From assembly GCA_014377445.1 (NCBI GenBank), contig JACMPP010000086.1, positions 1-64,000 of the forward strand: a stretch of DNA of 64,000 nt. Direction: 5' to 3'. The stretch is from Oligoflexus sp. (lineage in GTDB: Bacteria; Bdellovibrionota_B; Oligoflexia; Oligoflexales; Oligoflexaceae). The notes under the pieces are model-generated. The model was not told where the DNA came from. It saw only the letters and a list, made by a program, of their open reading frames with translations, and searched no databases. Positions 35,299 through 43,938 of the stretch are shown here, piece after piece; position 1 is the first letter of the stretch; the number at the start of each line of letters is the position of its first letter. A program made the translations under genes and the position numbers.

Positions 35299-35742
35299 AT
35301 GGCAGAGCGCATTCTCATCGTTGCTGGCAAGTTTAATGATCTTGTCGGCAAGTCTTTAGTGGAATCGGCTCTTAATGTTTTCAAAGAAGCCGGCAAAGAA
35401 TCAATCGTCGATACGATCTGGGTTCCGGGCGCTTTCGAAATCCCAGTCACCGCAGCTCACGGCGCCCGTAGTAAACGTTACGCCGCAATCGTATGTCTCG
35501 GGGCGGTCATCCGCGGTGAGACGCCCCATTTCGAATACGTTTCAGGTCCTTGTGCATCCGCTTGCATGAGCCTCAGCGTTGAAACCGGTGTTCCGGTCAT
35601 CTTCGGCGTTCTGACAGTCAACACGATCGAGCAAGCCCTCAATCGCGCTGGACTTAAGTACGGAAACAAAGGCGGCGAAGCTGCTCATGCAGCACTCCAA
35701 ATGATCGAAACTCTCAAGAATTTTGCATCCAAGGGCAGGTAA
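35299..35742 (+). CDS. ribH: 6,7-dimethyl-8-ribityllumazine synthase
   Basis: Condenses the RibB product with the pyrimidinedione to lumazine, the penultimate riboflavin step, as an icosahedral or decameric assembly. It is 147 aa with VPGAFEIPVTA, the catalytic His region GAVIRGETPHFEYV and the phosphate-binding FGVLTVNTIEQAL. It lies 21 nt after ribBX and 5 nt before nusB. Confidence 0.98.
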   Translation: MAERILIVAGKFNDLVGKSLVESALNVFKEAGKESIVDTIWVPGAFEIPVTAAHGARSKRYAAIVCLGAVIRGETPHFEYVSGPCASACMSLSVETGVPVIFGVLTVNTIEQALNRAGLKYGNKGGEAAHAALQMIETLKNFASKGR

Positions 35743-35747
35743 CTTCC

Positions 35748-36176
35748 GTGACAGAGACTCAGACTCAACAACATCCGAATGCGAAATCCCGTGAATGGGC
35801 CATTCAATTCCTCTACCAGTCCGAAATCGAGAAAATGTTTTTCTTCTCGGAAATGCATTTTGATCGTTTCGTTCAGAACTTTCAGGTGGAAGGTCGTCAA
35901 GTCACCTACCTCAGAAAGCTGGTAGAAGGCGTCTTCGAGAAATTGACGGAACTCAATGATGCGATCGATGACAACAGTGAAAACTGGAATCTCTCGCGCA
36001 TGCCCGTCGTGGATCGCTGTATCCTCCGCATCTCAACCCTCGAGTTGATGCAGAAAACTACGCCGCAGAAGGTGATTATCAACGAAGCGATCGAACTCGC
36101 TAAGAAATATTCTACCGAAAACTCCGCTTCCTTTGTGAACGGGATTCTCGACAAGATGGCGAATAAATTTGCTTGA
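35748..36176 (+). CDS. nusB: Transcription antitermination factor NusB
   Basis: RNA-binding factor that with NusE (S10) promotes antitermination on rRNA operons. It is 142 aa from GTG 35748. Family motifs are SREWAIQFLYQSEI at the N-terminus, the central DRCILRISTLELM and the C-terminal NEAIELAKKYSTENSASFVNGILDKM (shown in parts). ribH-nusB linkage is typical. A strong terminator follows 14 nt later. Confidence 0.97.
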   Translation: MTETQTQQHPNAKSREWAIQFLYQSEIEKMFFFSEMHFDRFVQNFQVEGRQVTYLRKLVEGVFEKLTELNDAIDDNSENWNLSRMPVVDRCILRISTLELMQKTTPQKVIINEAIELAKKYSTENSASFVNGILDKMANKFA

Positions 36177-36190
36177 TTGCCGGTTAATAG

Positions 36191-36227
36191 AAAGGCTCCT
36201 GACTCATTGAAGTCGGGAGCCTTTTTT
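36191..36227. terminator. Rho-independent terminator, probably bidirectional
   Basis: A stem of AGGCTCC plus GACT with one mismatch, loop cattga, closing with AGTC and GGAGCCT, then T6. On the minus strand the stem is followed by TTTCTATT. It serves nusB and the converging crotonase gene. Confidence 0.92.
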
Positions 36228-36244
36228 GCACCTTAAGATCAGGT

Positions 36245-37102
36245 CTAAGGAATCAATACGTGAGTCTTCTCAGGGAGAGAAAGCACCCAACTCGGAGTTT
36301 GCTTCTGAAAGAAAGACTGAAGGCCGTGCTGACCCATCTCACTGGCTCGAATGCTGGCAATCGCATCCGCAGTGACCGCTTCATCCTGAGTACCCAGCTC
36401 AAGTTTATTCCAAAGGATCTTGTAAGCCGACTGCGCCTCAGGACTTGTTTGAAGAAGAGCATTGATCTCGGCCCGGACCAGCGCCTCGAGTTGCCCCTTC
36501 GCGCTATTGGCCACTTCTTGAACCAGACCCATTTTGAGCAACTGTTCGGCCGTGAGAATCTGCGAGGTCATCACCATGCGATGCAGGTTGGCCGCCGCAA
36601 TCTTTCTTTGCAGGTAGGGCAGGATCACAGCCGGAATGAGACCGATCTTGGCTTCACTCAGACAGACTTTGGCACTCTCGTCCGAAAAGGCATAATCGCA
36701 AGCCGCAAGAAGTCCAACCGCACCCCCAAAGACAGCGCCTTTGACGATGGCGATCGTAGGAATTTTCAAAGCCACCAGGCTCTCAAACATCGCACTCAGC
36801 TTTTTGGCTTCCGCAAGGTTGCCTTCAAATTTGAGTTGGGCCGACGCCTTCATCCAATGCAGATCCGCCCCAGCGGAAAAGTGTCGTCCCGACCCTTGCA
36901 AGGTCAGGATACGAACAGTTGGATCCTTGGCTACCTCTTGCAAAAGCTCAGTGATACGAACCAAAAGGTCGCCACTGAAGGCATTGGCCGCATCCGGACG
37001 GTTGAGCACGAGGGTCGCGACACGGGATTCCGTGAGACGACCATCAGCTCCGGCCAAAGGGATGTAATGGAGATAAGCTGCGAGAGACTCAACCACAAAC
37101 AC
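36245..37102 (-). CDS. Enoyl-CoA hydratase/isomerase family protein, methylglutaconyl-CoA-hydratase-like
   Basis: A 285-aa crotonase-fold protein. The oxyanion-hole motifs GRHFSAGADLHWMK (~70-83) and VFGGAVGLLAACDYAFS (~122-138), plus the later SEAKIGLIPAVILPYL, resemble LiuC-type methylglutaconyl-CoA hydratases of leucine breakdown more than short-chain enoyl-CoA hydratase. No other leucine-pathway gene is adjacent, so substrate remains open. It lies 8 nt downstream of the ALDH7 gene and is the last gene of the minus run. Confidence 0.8.
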   Translation of the reverse strand: MFVVESLAAYLHYIPLAGADGRLTESRVATLVLNRPDAANAFSGDLLVRITELLQEVAKDPTVRILTLQGSGRHFSAGADLHWMKASAQLKFEGNLAEAKKLSAMFESLVALKIPTIAIVKGAVFGGAVGLLAACDYAFSDESAKVCLSEAKIGLIPAVILPYLQRKIAAANLHRMVMTSQILTAEQLLKMGLVQEVANSAKGQLEALVRAEINALLQTSPEAQSAYKILWNKLELGTQDEAVTADAIASIRASEMGQHGLQSFFQKQTPSWVLSLPEKTHVLIP

Positions 37103-37110
37103 CTCAGGAT

Positions 37111-38655
37111 TTAGATATCGAATTTGATGCCTTGAGCGAGGGGCAATTCACGGCTGTAATTGATCGTGTTGGTCTGACGACGCATGTAAGCGCGCCAGGC
37201 ATCAGAACCCGATTCACGGCCGCCGCCGGTATCCTTCTCACCACCGAAGGCTCCACCGATTTCTGCACCCGAGGTACCGATGTTGACGTTGGCGATACCG
37301 CAGTCCGAGCCTGTGACGGAAAGGAAGGTCTCTGCCTCGCGGAGATTATTCGTAAAGATCGAAGAACTGAGACCCTGGGTCACATCGTTCTGCATCGCGA
37401 TCGCCGCTTCGACATCACCCGAGTAGCGAAGGAGATAGAGGATCGGTGCGAAGGTTTCTTCCTTGACGATTTCCATATCGGCTTTGGCTTCGACGATCGC
37501 TGGTTTCACATAGCAGCCTGAGCTGTATTGCTCACCCGTAAGAACTTCGCCACCCGTGAGGAGTTTGCCGCCGGTTTTAGCCGCGACTTCCAAAGCGTGT
37601 TGCATCGCTGCAACTGCGTCCTTGTCAATCAGCGGACCGACGTGGTTGTTCTGATCGAGGGGGGTGCCGATGCGAAGGCCGCTAAAGGCTTTCAAAAGCA
37701 TGGTTTTCACGTTTTCATAGATCGATTCATGAACGATCAGACGACGCGTAGTTGTACAGCGTTGACCGCAGGTTCCCACCGCACCGAAGACGATACCGGG
37801 CGCTGCCAGTTTAAGATCGGTGTCGGGTGTGAGGATGATGGCATTGTTACCGCCGAGTTCGAGAAGCGAGCGACCCAAGCGGGCGCCAACGACTTCACCA
37901 ACTTTTTTGCCCATGCGCGTTGACCCTGTTGCCGAGATTAGAGGAATGCGGCGATCGGCAACCATCGGTTCACCCACGGCGGCGATATCGCCAACGATGA
38001 GTGTGAAGACACCTTCAGGAATATTGTTGGCCTTGAGGACTTCGGCCATGATGTTAAAACAGGCGATCGCGGAAAGAGGCGTCTTCTCCGAAGGCTTCCA
38101 GATCGAAACATCCCCACAGACGGCGGCGATCATCGAGTTCCATGACCAGACAGCGACTGGGAAGTTAAAGGCCGAGATAATGCCGACGAGACCAACTGGA
38201 TGCCACTGTTCGTACATACGGTGGTTCGGGCGTTCCGAGAACATGGTGGAGCCCGTCATCGAGCGGGAGAGACCGACAGAGAAATCACAGATATCGATCA
38301 TCTCCTGGACTTCGCCGAGACCTTCCTGCAGTGACTTGCCCATTTCGTAAGCGACGAGTTTGCCCAGAGCGGTTTTCTTCTCGCGGAGTTTGTCACCGAT
38401 CTGACGAACCAAGTCACCACGTTTCGGTGCGGGAACTTTGCGCCATTCCACAAAAGCTTTTTGGGTGATGCCGATCAGTTTTTCATAATCTTCGCGACTC
38501 GCTTTATATACCGAACCGATGCTTTTGCCATCGACTGGTGAAAACGATTCGTAGGAACCGACGGCTTTCGAACCATACCACTGCGTACCTGTACAAACTC
38601 CGAGACTCTGATTGGTAAGGTTGAGTTCCTTGAGGAAGTCCATGCTGATCGTCAT
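37111..38655 (-). CDS. ALDH7-family aldehyde dehydrogenase (aminoadipate-semialdehyde dehydrogenase-like)
   Basis: A 514-aa NAD(P)-dependent aldehyde dehydrogenase. The nucleotide-binding segment reads FNFPVAVWSWN, the form typical of ALDH7/antiquitin. The catalytic Glu is in LLELGGNNAI (near residue 264) and the catalytic Cys in TCGQRCTTTRR (near 298). IGGAFGGEKDTGGGRESGSD near the end is also family-typical. It probably oxidises a lysine-derived semialdehyde or a related osmoprotectant aldehyde. It is followed by the crotonase; tsaE lies 18 nt upstream. Confidence 0.9.
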   Translation of the reverse strand: MTISMDFLKELNLTNQSLGVCTGTQWYGSKAVGSYESFSPVDGKSIGSVYKASREDYEKLIGITQKAFVEWRKVPAPKRGDLVRQIGDKLREKKTALGKLVAYEMGKSLQEGLGEVQEMIDICDFSVGLSRSMTGSTMFSERPNHRMYEQWHPVGLVGIISAFNFPVAVWSWNSMIAAVCGDVSIWKPSEKTPLSAIACFNIMAEVLKANNIPEGVFTLIVGDIAAVGEPMVADRRIPLISATGSTRMGKKVGEVVGARLGRSLLELGGNNAIILTPDTDLKLAAPGIVFGAVGTCGQRCTTTRRLIVHESIYENVKTMLLKAFSGLRIGTPLDQNNHVGPLIDKDAVAAMQHALEVAAKTGGKLLTGGEVLTGEQYSSGCYVKPAIVEAKADMEIVKEETFAPILYLLRYSGDVEAAIAMQNDVTQGLSSSIFTNNLREAETFLSVTGSDCGIANVNIGTSGAEIGGAFGGEKDTGGGRESGSDAWRAYMRRQTNTINYSRELPLAQGIKFDI

Positions 38656-38673
38656 AGTTTGCCCTTTCCCGGC

Positions 38674-39114
38674 TTAGTTGCAGGCAGCGAAGGTGTAGCT
38701 TCGTTTATCCATGCTGATTGTTTCGATAAAAATCTTGTGCGTGGGCGGCAGCATCTCCGCCTCGCCCGCCTGCTCGGGCCATTCGACGAGAATACCCTTG
38801 AACGGCCGCACATCGTGAATGCCGAGTTCATCTAGGGAAAAGCCCTGACTCGCCCGATAGAGATCAAGGTGGGCGTACCAGTCCTTGTCGATGCGATATT
38901 CGTTCATAATTGTATAGGTGGGAGAGACCACGGGGGTCTTCTCCGTAAGGCCGAGACTATAGAGGTAGTGCCGAACCAAACTCGTTTTTCCCGCTCCCAT
39001 TTCACCACAGAGCCAGAGAGTGTAGCTCGCCAGCGGCTCAAGTTCGGCCTTGAGCAAGGCCAGGAGTTTCGGATCAGCCTCGCTTAGCACGAGGTTTTTC
39101 GCCAGAATGCGCAT
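38674..39114 (-). CDS. tsaE: tRNA threonylcarbamoyladenosine biosynthesis ATPase TsaE
   Basis: P-loop ATPase that regenerates the TsaB-TsaD complex making t6A37 of tRNA. It is 146 aa with Walker A GEMGAGKTS near residue 37, SPTYTIMNEY and the HLDLYRA motif. Its ATG shares the A with the pdxJ stop (TGATG), so the two are coupled. Confidence 0.95.
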   Translation of the reverse strand: MRILAKNLVLSEADPKLLALLKAELEPLASYTLWLCGEMGAGKTSLVRHYLYSLGLTEKTPVVSPTYTIMNEYRIDKDWYAHLDLYRASQGFSLDELGIHDVRPFKGILVEWPEQAGEAEMLPPTHKIFIETISMDKRSYTFAACN

Positions 39115-39869
39115 CAGCCATTTCCTTGGGTAGGGCGGTGAACCGGGTTGTTGATCAGTTCCTTCATCTCGGCGACGGCTTGAGGGAGACCCACAAACAA
39201 AGCGCGTGCGATCATCGCATGGCCGATATTGGCTTCTTCACAATGAGGAAGAAGTTGCATCCAGACCGCGTTCACGAAGTTGAGGCCGTGTCCGACATGA
39301 ACTTGAAGACCGAGGTCGTGACCGACCTGAGCGGCTTCCTGCAGACCCTTGATGAGACGCCAGGCTTCAGGGGTCGTGCGAAGCTTTTGCATCGCGGTGC
39401 ACCAGTGCCCGGTATGAATTTCAATGGCCTGAGCGCCAATTTTCGCGGCGATGGCTATGGCTTTGGGATCCCCTTCCACAAAGAGCGAAACCATGATGCC
39501 ACGATCACGAAGGCGTTTGATGTTACTTTCGAGTTTGCGCACACCATCGTTCAGATCCAAGCCACCTTCGGTCGTCAGTTCCTGACGTTTCTCAGGCACG
39601 AGCGTTACAGCGTAAGGAACTATGTCGCAGGCGTAGGCGACCATCTCTTCGGTCGCGGCGATCTCAAAGTTTAGGGGAACCTGAATTGTATCTTTGAGCA
39701 TCCGCACATCCGCATCGCGGATATGGCGTCGATCTTCCCGCAGGTGACAGGTGATATTGTCCGCACCCCCGAGTTCGGCCATGACCGCAGCCTGAACCGG
39801 ACTCGGATAAGATTCTCCGCGAGCGTTACGAACGGTCGCCACATGATCGATATTGACTCCAAGGCGCAT
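39114..39869 (-). CDS. pdxJ: Pyridoxine 5'-phosphate synthase
   Basis: Condenses aminoacetone phosphate with deoxyxylulose-5-phosphate in the DXP-dependent vitamin B6 pathway. It is 251 aa, a TIM barrel with GVNIDHVATVRNARG at the N-terminus, HLREDRRHI, and the later GHGLNFVN and IGHAMIARALFVGL. It follows glmM by 14 nt, the place where acpS often sits in other proteobacteria. Confidence 0.97.
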   Translation of the reverse strand: MRLGVNIDHVATVRNARGESYPSPVQAAVMAELGGADNITCHLREDRRHIRDADVRMLKDTIQVPLNFEIAATEEMVAYACDIVPYAVTLVPEKRQELTTEGGLDLNDGVRKLESNIKRLRDRGIMVSLFVEGDPKAIAIAAKIGAQAIEIHTGHWCTAMQKLRTTPEAWRLIKGLQEAAQVGHDLGLQVHVGHGLNFVNAVWMQLLPHCEEANIGHAMIARALFVGLPQAVAEMKELINNPVHRPTQGNG

Positions 39870-39883
39870 GCCGTGGCTCCTCT

Positions 39884-41236
39884 TTATAGTTTCTGAGCTC
39901 TTTCCAGAGCATTGATAATTTCGCCTGCCATCGATTCGATCTGCGTATGGTCCTCGCCTTCAAGCATGACCCGCGCGAGGTTTTCCGTTCCGGAGTATCG
40001 AACCAGGACGCGTCCGCGCGATCCAAGTTTGGCTTCCGCAGCCGTTATCAACTTGTGGACCTCCGGTAGATTCTCAAACGGCTTCTTGTGCAGGACATGA
40101 ATGTTTTTGAGAACCTGGGGTAGAAGTTCCATGCAGCTTTTGAGTTCTGCCAGAGTCTTCTGCTTCAGGAGCATGACTTCGAGCAGGTGAAGCGCCGCCA
40201 GGATTCCGTCCCCTGTCGTCGAACAATCGGCAAAGACCAAATGGCCTGATTGTTCCCCGCCGAGGTTATAGCCGCCCTTCCGCATTTCGTCGACGACATA
40301 ACGATCGCCGACCTTGGTTCTTTGCAGTTTGACGCCCATATTCTGCAGCGCAATTTCCAGGCCCATATTGCTCATGACCGTCGAGACGACAGTTGCCTTC
40401 CTAAGCTTGCCCTCGCTGTGCATGTGTTGCGCGCAGATCGCAAGTATTTGATCCCCATCCACTATCTCACCCTGATTATCGACAACGATCAGGCGATCCG
40501 CGTCACCATCGAGTCCGATGCCGATGTCAGCTTTATACAGCCTGACTTTCTCAATCAGGTTTTGCGGATGAAGCGCCCCGCAACGGTAGTTAATATTTTT
40601 ACCGTCGGGTTGGTTGCCCAAAACAAAAAGTTCGGCACCCAGCTCTTCAAAGACTTTAGGGGCCACTTTATACGCAGCGCCATTCGCACAATCGACGACG
40701 ATGCGAAGACCATCCAGTGTGAGGTATTTGGGAAATTGTTCTTTCAGGAACACCGCGTACTGACCAACAGCATCATCGATGCGCTTGGCGCTCCCGATAT
40801 CCATGCCGACGGGCAGATCGTTCTGAAGATCGTTGTCATCAACCATGTTTTCAAGCTTCGTCTCGATTTCATCGGGTAGCTTAAAACCATTGTCGGAGAA
40901 TATTTTAATGCCGTTGTCGTCGAAGGGATTGTGTGAGGCTGAGATCACGATACCCGCACAGGCGCGCATGCCGCGCGTAAGGTAGGCGATGCCAGGCGTC
41001 GGCAAAGGGCCGAGGAACTGAACGTTGACGCCGACGCTGCAGATACCTGCCGACAGCGCCTGTTCGAGCATATAACCGCTACGGCGGGTGTCTTTGCCGA
41101 TCAGAATTTTGGGATGCGGGTAGGCATTGCGAAAATGGAGACCAATAGCCTGGCCAAGGCGAAGGACAAAATCAGGAGACATGGGCGCTACGTTCGCTTT
41201 CCCACGGATACCATCAGTGCCAAAATATTTACCCAC
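39884..41236 (-). CDS. glmM: Phosphoglucosamine mutase
   Basis: Converts glucosamine-6-phosphate to glucosamine-1-phosphate for UDP-GlcNAc, the precursor of peptidoglycan and lipid A. It is 450 aa. The phosphoserine is in ISASHNPFDDNGIK (near residue 100), the metal loop is DGDADR (near 245), the sugar loop is GGEQSGH and the phosphate loop is VRYSGTEN. It lies downstream of cdaA-cdaR; in Firmicutes GlmM binds and inhibits CdaA, so the pairing may be functional. A 108-nt gap upstream contains an AGTCTA/TAGACT pairing and no clear promoter. Confidence 0.98.
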   Translation of the reverse strand: MGKYFGTDGIRGKANVAPMSPDFVLRLGQAIGLHFRNAYPHPKILIGKDTRRSGYMLEQALSAGICSVGVNVQFLGPLPTPGIAYLTRGMRACAGIVISASHNPFDDNGIKIFSDNGFKLPDEIETKLENMVDDNDLQNDLPVGMDIGSAKRIDDAVGQYAVFLKEQFPKYLTLDGLRIVVDCANGAAYKVAPKVFEELGAELFVLGNQPDGKNINYRCGALHPQNLIEKVRLYKADIGIGLDGDADRLIVVDNQGEIVDGDQILAICAQHMHSEGKLRKATVVSTVMSNMGLEIALQNMGVKLQRTKVGDRYVVDEMRKGGYNLGGEQSGHLVFADCSTTGDGILAALHLLEVMLLKQKTLAELKSCMELLPQVLKNIHVLHKKPFENLPEVHKLITAAEAKLGSRGRVLVRYSGTENLARVMLEGEDHTQIESMAGEIINALERAQKL

Positions 41237-41344
41237 TCACTAACCCCTTTACCTAAGGAAACTCGAGTCTAAGATGCTTGAGAGTTCCTAGACTAGCGCA
41301 ATTCCTGAGGCGGCAAAAGGCTTTTCACCGGGCTTCTGAGGGGT

Positions 41345-42271
41345 CTAGTCACCTAGAATCGTGACGTTGCCCTTCTCGGGGAAAGTCTCAATTAAGACGG
41401 TTTCTGCAGGAATTTTGACCTTAATGTCCTCTTCGTAACGTCCTGGACCGAGGCTCCGCACTTCGATAAAGGCTTTAAAGTCAGAACGCTGCAAATTATT
41501 GAGAACGTTTGGCACCCCTTGGACCAGGATGGAAACGAATTGGGGTGTGATCTTAGTGCGCCGTTGAGCACCTATAACTTCCACCGGAATGTTGGAGAAG
41601 CGCTTGTTGATCTTGCTGTTGCCGACTTGAAGCTGCACCTTCGCTGACTCGATCGAGAGGGCGTCGGACCCCAAACCGGGCGAAATCAGGCGAACATCCT
41701 GCATTTTGCTTTGCTGTAGATTCGTGACATCGACAGGCTCGGTATAAATCGTGCGAAGATCCATCACGTCTTTCCGAATACCCTTAACGACTACGTTTTT
41801 CGGCTCTATCGTCACGCGTTCCACTGTAAAACCTTCGGCCGGAGCTCCATGAAGCGTTTCTTTGATGGGCACGGAACGCTCCATCAACTTGTCGACATAG
41901 AGTACGAGATTGGGCTCGTAAATGATGAGTTCAAGGCGTTCATTGAGGTTCTTCACATCGTCTTTGCTGAGGCGAACACGGTGCTCGCCGATTTTGCCGG
42001 CCGGGACGAAGACCTCAGCCGTCAGACGTTTCGGAACTTCCAGGAGCCAGGCTTGAGGCCCACGAATCGTGGCGGCTTTGATGCGCAGAAGGTCGCCGCG
42101 CACACCGTACTCGGGAGCGACATGGATCTCGACCAGAATTTCGCGATTCACTTCCTGAATCTGTTCGCCCTGAATGATCGCCCAAACGACAACAGCGAGG
42201 AGAATCGCGAGCAGCTTGTAACCAAAATTATTGAAGAGGAGATTCATTATGCTCCGGAGTAAGGGGCGCAT
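41345..42271 (-). CDS. cdaR: YbbR-domain protein CdaR, regulator of diadenylate cyclase
   Basis: An extracytoplasmic YbbR-repeat protein anchored by one N-terminal helix (LLAILLAVVVWAIIQG). It is 308 aa from ATG 42271, preferred because AGGAG lies 7 nt upstream. An ATG 6 nt earlier overlaps the cdaA stop, and the track start at 42313 lies inside cdaA. Three or so YbbR-like beta repeats follow. The partner cdaA is immediately upstream; CdaR modulates its activity in Firmicutes. Confidence 0.9.
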   Translation of the reverse strand: MRPLLRSIMNLLFNNFGYKLLAILLAVVVWAIIQGEQIQEVNREILVEIHVAPEYGVRGDLLRIKAATIRGPQAWLLEVPKRLTAEVFVPAGKIGEHRVRLSKDDVKNLNERLELIIYEPNLVLYVDKLMERSVPIKETLHGAPAEGFTVERVTIEPKNVVVKGIRKDVMDLRTIYTEPVDVTNLQQSKMQDVRLISPGLGSDALSIESAKVQLQVGNSKINKRFSNIPVEVIGAQRRTKITPQFVSILVQGVPNVLNNLQRSDFKAFIEVRSLGPGRYEEDIKVKIPAETVLIETFPEKGNVTILGD

Positions 42272-42273
42272 GC

Positions 42274-43116
42274 TCATTCTCCTTTCGATCGGAAGAATAT
42301 TCGGTCGACCCATGATGTCTTCTTCACGTTGCCGATGATGGTATCGCCGAGGTCGTTGTTTTCAGTCGCGAGGAGCTGCGTCAAAGATTTGCGAAGATCC
42401 TTCGCATCGTTTTTGCGCACGACGATGCCATCCACTGCGATAGAGATCGAAGACGTTTCTTCGGAGACAACGACGGAAATGGCATCGGTCTCTTCGCTGA
42501 TCCCGATCGCCGCGCGGTGACGGGTTCCGAAGTTGGGGTCCACATCCTCATCACGGGTGAGGGGTAGAAAGCAGCCCGCGGCCGCGATTCGACCCTGCTG
42601 AATGACGATGGCGCCGTCGTGAATAGGCGCCGTCGGATGGAAAATCGCGAGCAGCAATTCCTTGCTGACCTTGGCATCGATAAGAACCCCAACATCGACA
42701 TAGCGAGTCAGCAGGATGTTTCTTTCGAGGATAATGAGGGCACCGATCTTTTTGGAGGACAGGGCGGCACAGGCACGGGCGATTTCGTCGAGCATCTGCT
42801 TGGATGAGACCTGTTCCTGAGTGGGAAAAACTGTCTTTTTTCCCATACGGCTGAGCATGCGCCGAATGTCTTCCTGAAAGAGGATGACGATAATGATGAT
42901 GATGGATGAGTAGAACTTGTCCATCAACCACTTGAGTGTGGTCAAGGGATAGATCTGCGAGATGAAGAAGGCGAAACCCACGGTCATCAGGATCCCAAGG
43001 ACCATCTGCATCGCCCGGGTGCCGCGAATCAACAGCAGGAGCTGATAGATAATGATCGCAATGATGCCTATGTCGACCAGGGCCCAGTAACCAATCTTGT
43101 GGTAAAGCTCGGACAT
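42274..43116 (-). CDS. cdaA: Membrane diadenylate cyclase CdaA
   Basis: Makes c-di-AMP from two ATP. It is 280 aa with three N-terminal membrane helices (residues ~10-80) followed by a DAC domain. Catalytic motifs IHDGAIVI and GTRHRAAIGISEETDAISV (DGA and RHR) are intact. ATG 43116 is preferred with GGGA 6 nt upstream; the track starts at a GTG 12 nt earlier. It is coupled to cdaR by overlap and precedes glmM, the conserved c-di-AMP locus, here in a Gram-negative genome. Confidence 0.96.
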   Translation of the reverse strand: MSELYHKIGYWALVDIGIIAIIIYQLLLLIRGTRAMQMVLGILMTVGFAFFISQIYPLTTLKWLMDKFYSSIIIIIVILFQEDIRRMLSRMGKKTVFPTQEQVSSKQMLDEIARACAALSSKKIGALIILERNILLTRYVDVGVLIDAKVSKELLLAIFHPTAPIHDGAIVIQQGRIAAAGCFLPLTRDEDVDPNFGTRHRAAIGISEETDAISVVVSEETSSISIAVDGIVVRKNDAKDLRKSLTQLLATENNDLGDTIIGNVKKTSWVDRIFFRSKGE

Positions 43117-43133
43117 AATGCATCCCACGCGGA

Positions 43134-43928
43134 CTAAGGTGTGATCATATCTTTAAGGCGGCGCAAGTGTCTTACATTATGGGTGCGCACAGCTTTGACG
43201 CCTGCAAAGAGAAACGCGAGCTCAAGCATTTTGGAGGGAGCATCCCGTTCCTCGGGAGACTCTATATCAAGGAGACGTCCGATGAAGGATTTTCTTGAAA
43301 TCCCCAGTGCTATTGGCGTTTCAGCAGCTCTCTGCAGAGCATCCCGTATTAAATATAGATTAGCCTGATCGTTTTTGCCAAAGCCGATTCCAGGATCCAG
43401 CCATATTTTATCCCGGGGAAAGCCTAAGCGCAGAAGGCGCGCCTGGGTCGCCTCGTAGAAGTTTTGAATGATGGGTTTGCATTCTTCCAGACTCAAAGGC
43501 TTGGTCTGCATGGACTTGGGGTCCCGATGCATATGCATGGGAAGATAGCAGCGCCCGAGCTTTGCCCATTGGCTTAGGAAGGCATCGTCGACCTGCCCAG
43601 CCCCTTGAACGTCATTGATGATCTCGACCCTGTGATCGAGCAAGCGTCGCATAATTTCGGGTTTATAAGTATCGACGCTGATGCGCAGCGATTGTTGGTC
43701 AAGCACTGCAAGAACAGGCTTCAAACGGCGCCATTCCTCTTCGAGGGGAACAGGGGCAGCATCCGGCCTGGTCGACTCAGCGCCGATATCGATGATGTCG
43801 GCGCCGTCTTGCAAGAGCTTCTCGATGCGGCCCAATGCGAGGTCCGACGTGAAAAAACGACCCCCGTCCGAAAAGGAGTCGGGGGTCACATTTACTATTC
43901 CCATGATGAGAGCGGATGACTCTGACAC
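43134..43928 (-). CDS. folP: Dihydropteroate synthase
   Basis: Joins p-aminobenzoate to dihydropterin pyrophosphate in folate synthesis and is the sulfonamide target. Motifs are IMGIVNVTPDSFSDGG, DIGAESTRPDA, EIINDVQGAG, WLDPGIGFGK and GISRKSFIG. I choose GTG 43928 because it lies 10 nt after the ftsH stop with TGAGG upstream, giving 264 aa; the track ATG at 43976 would start within ftsH and add 16 weakly conserved residues. The ftsH-folP-glmM order is widespread. Confidence 0.95.
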   Translation of the reverse strand: MSESSALIMGIVNVTPDSFSDGGRFFTSDLALGRIEKLLQDGADIIDIGAESTRPDAAPVPLEEEWRRLKPVLAVLDQQSLRISVDTYKPEIMRRLLDHRVEIINDVQGAGQVDDAFLSQWAKLGRCYLPMHMHRDPKSMQTKPLSLEECKPIIQNFYEATQARLLRLGFPRDKIWLDPGIGFGKNDQANLYLIRDALQRAAETPIALGISRKSFIGRLLDIESPEERDAPSKMLELAFLFAGVKAVRTHNVRHLRRLKDMITP

Positions 43929-43938
43929 AAGTCTGGCC

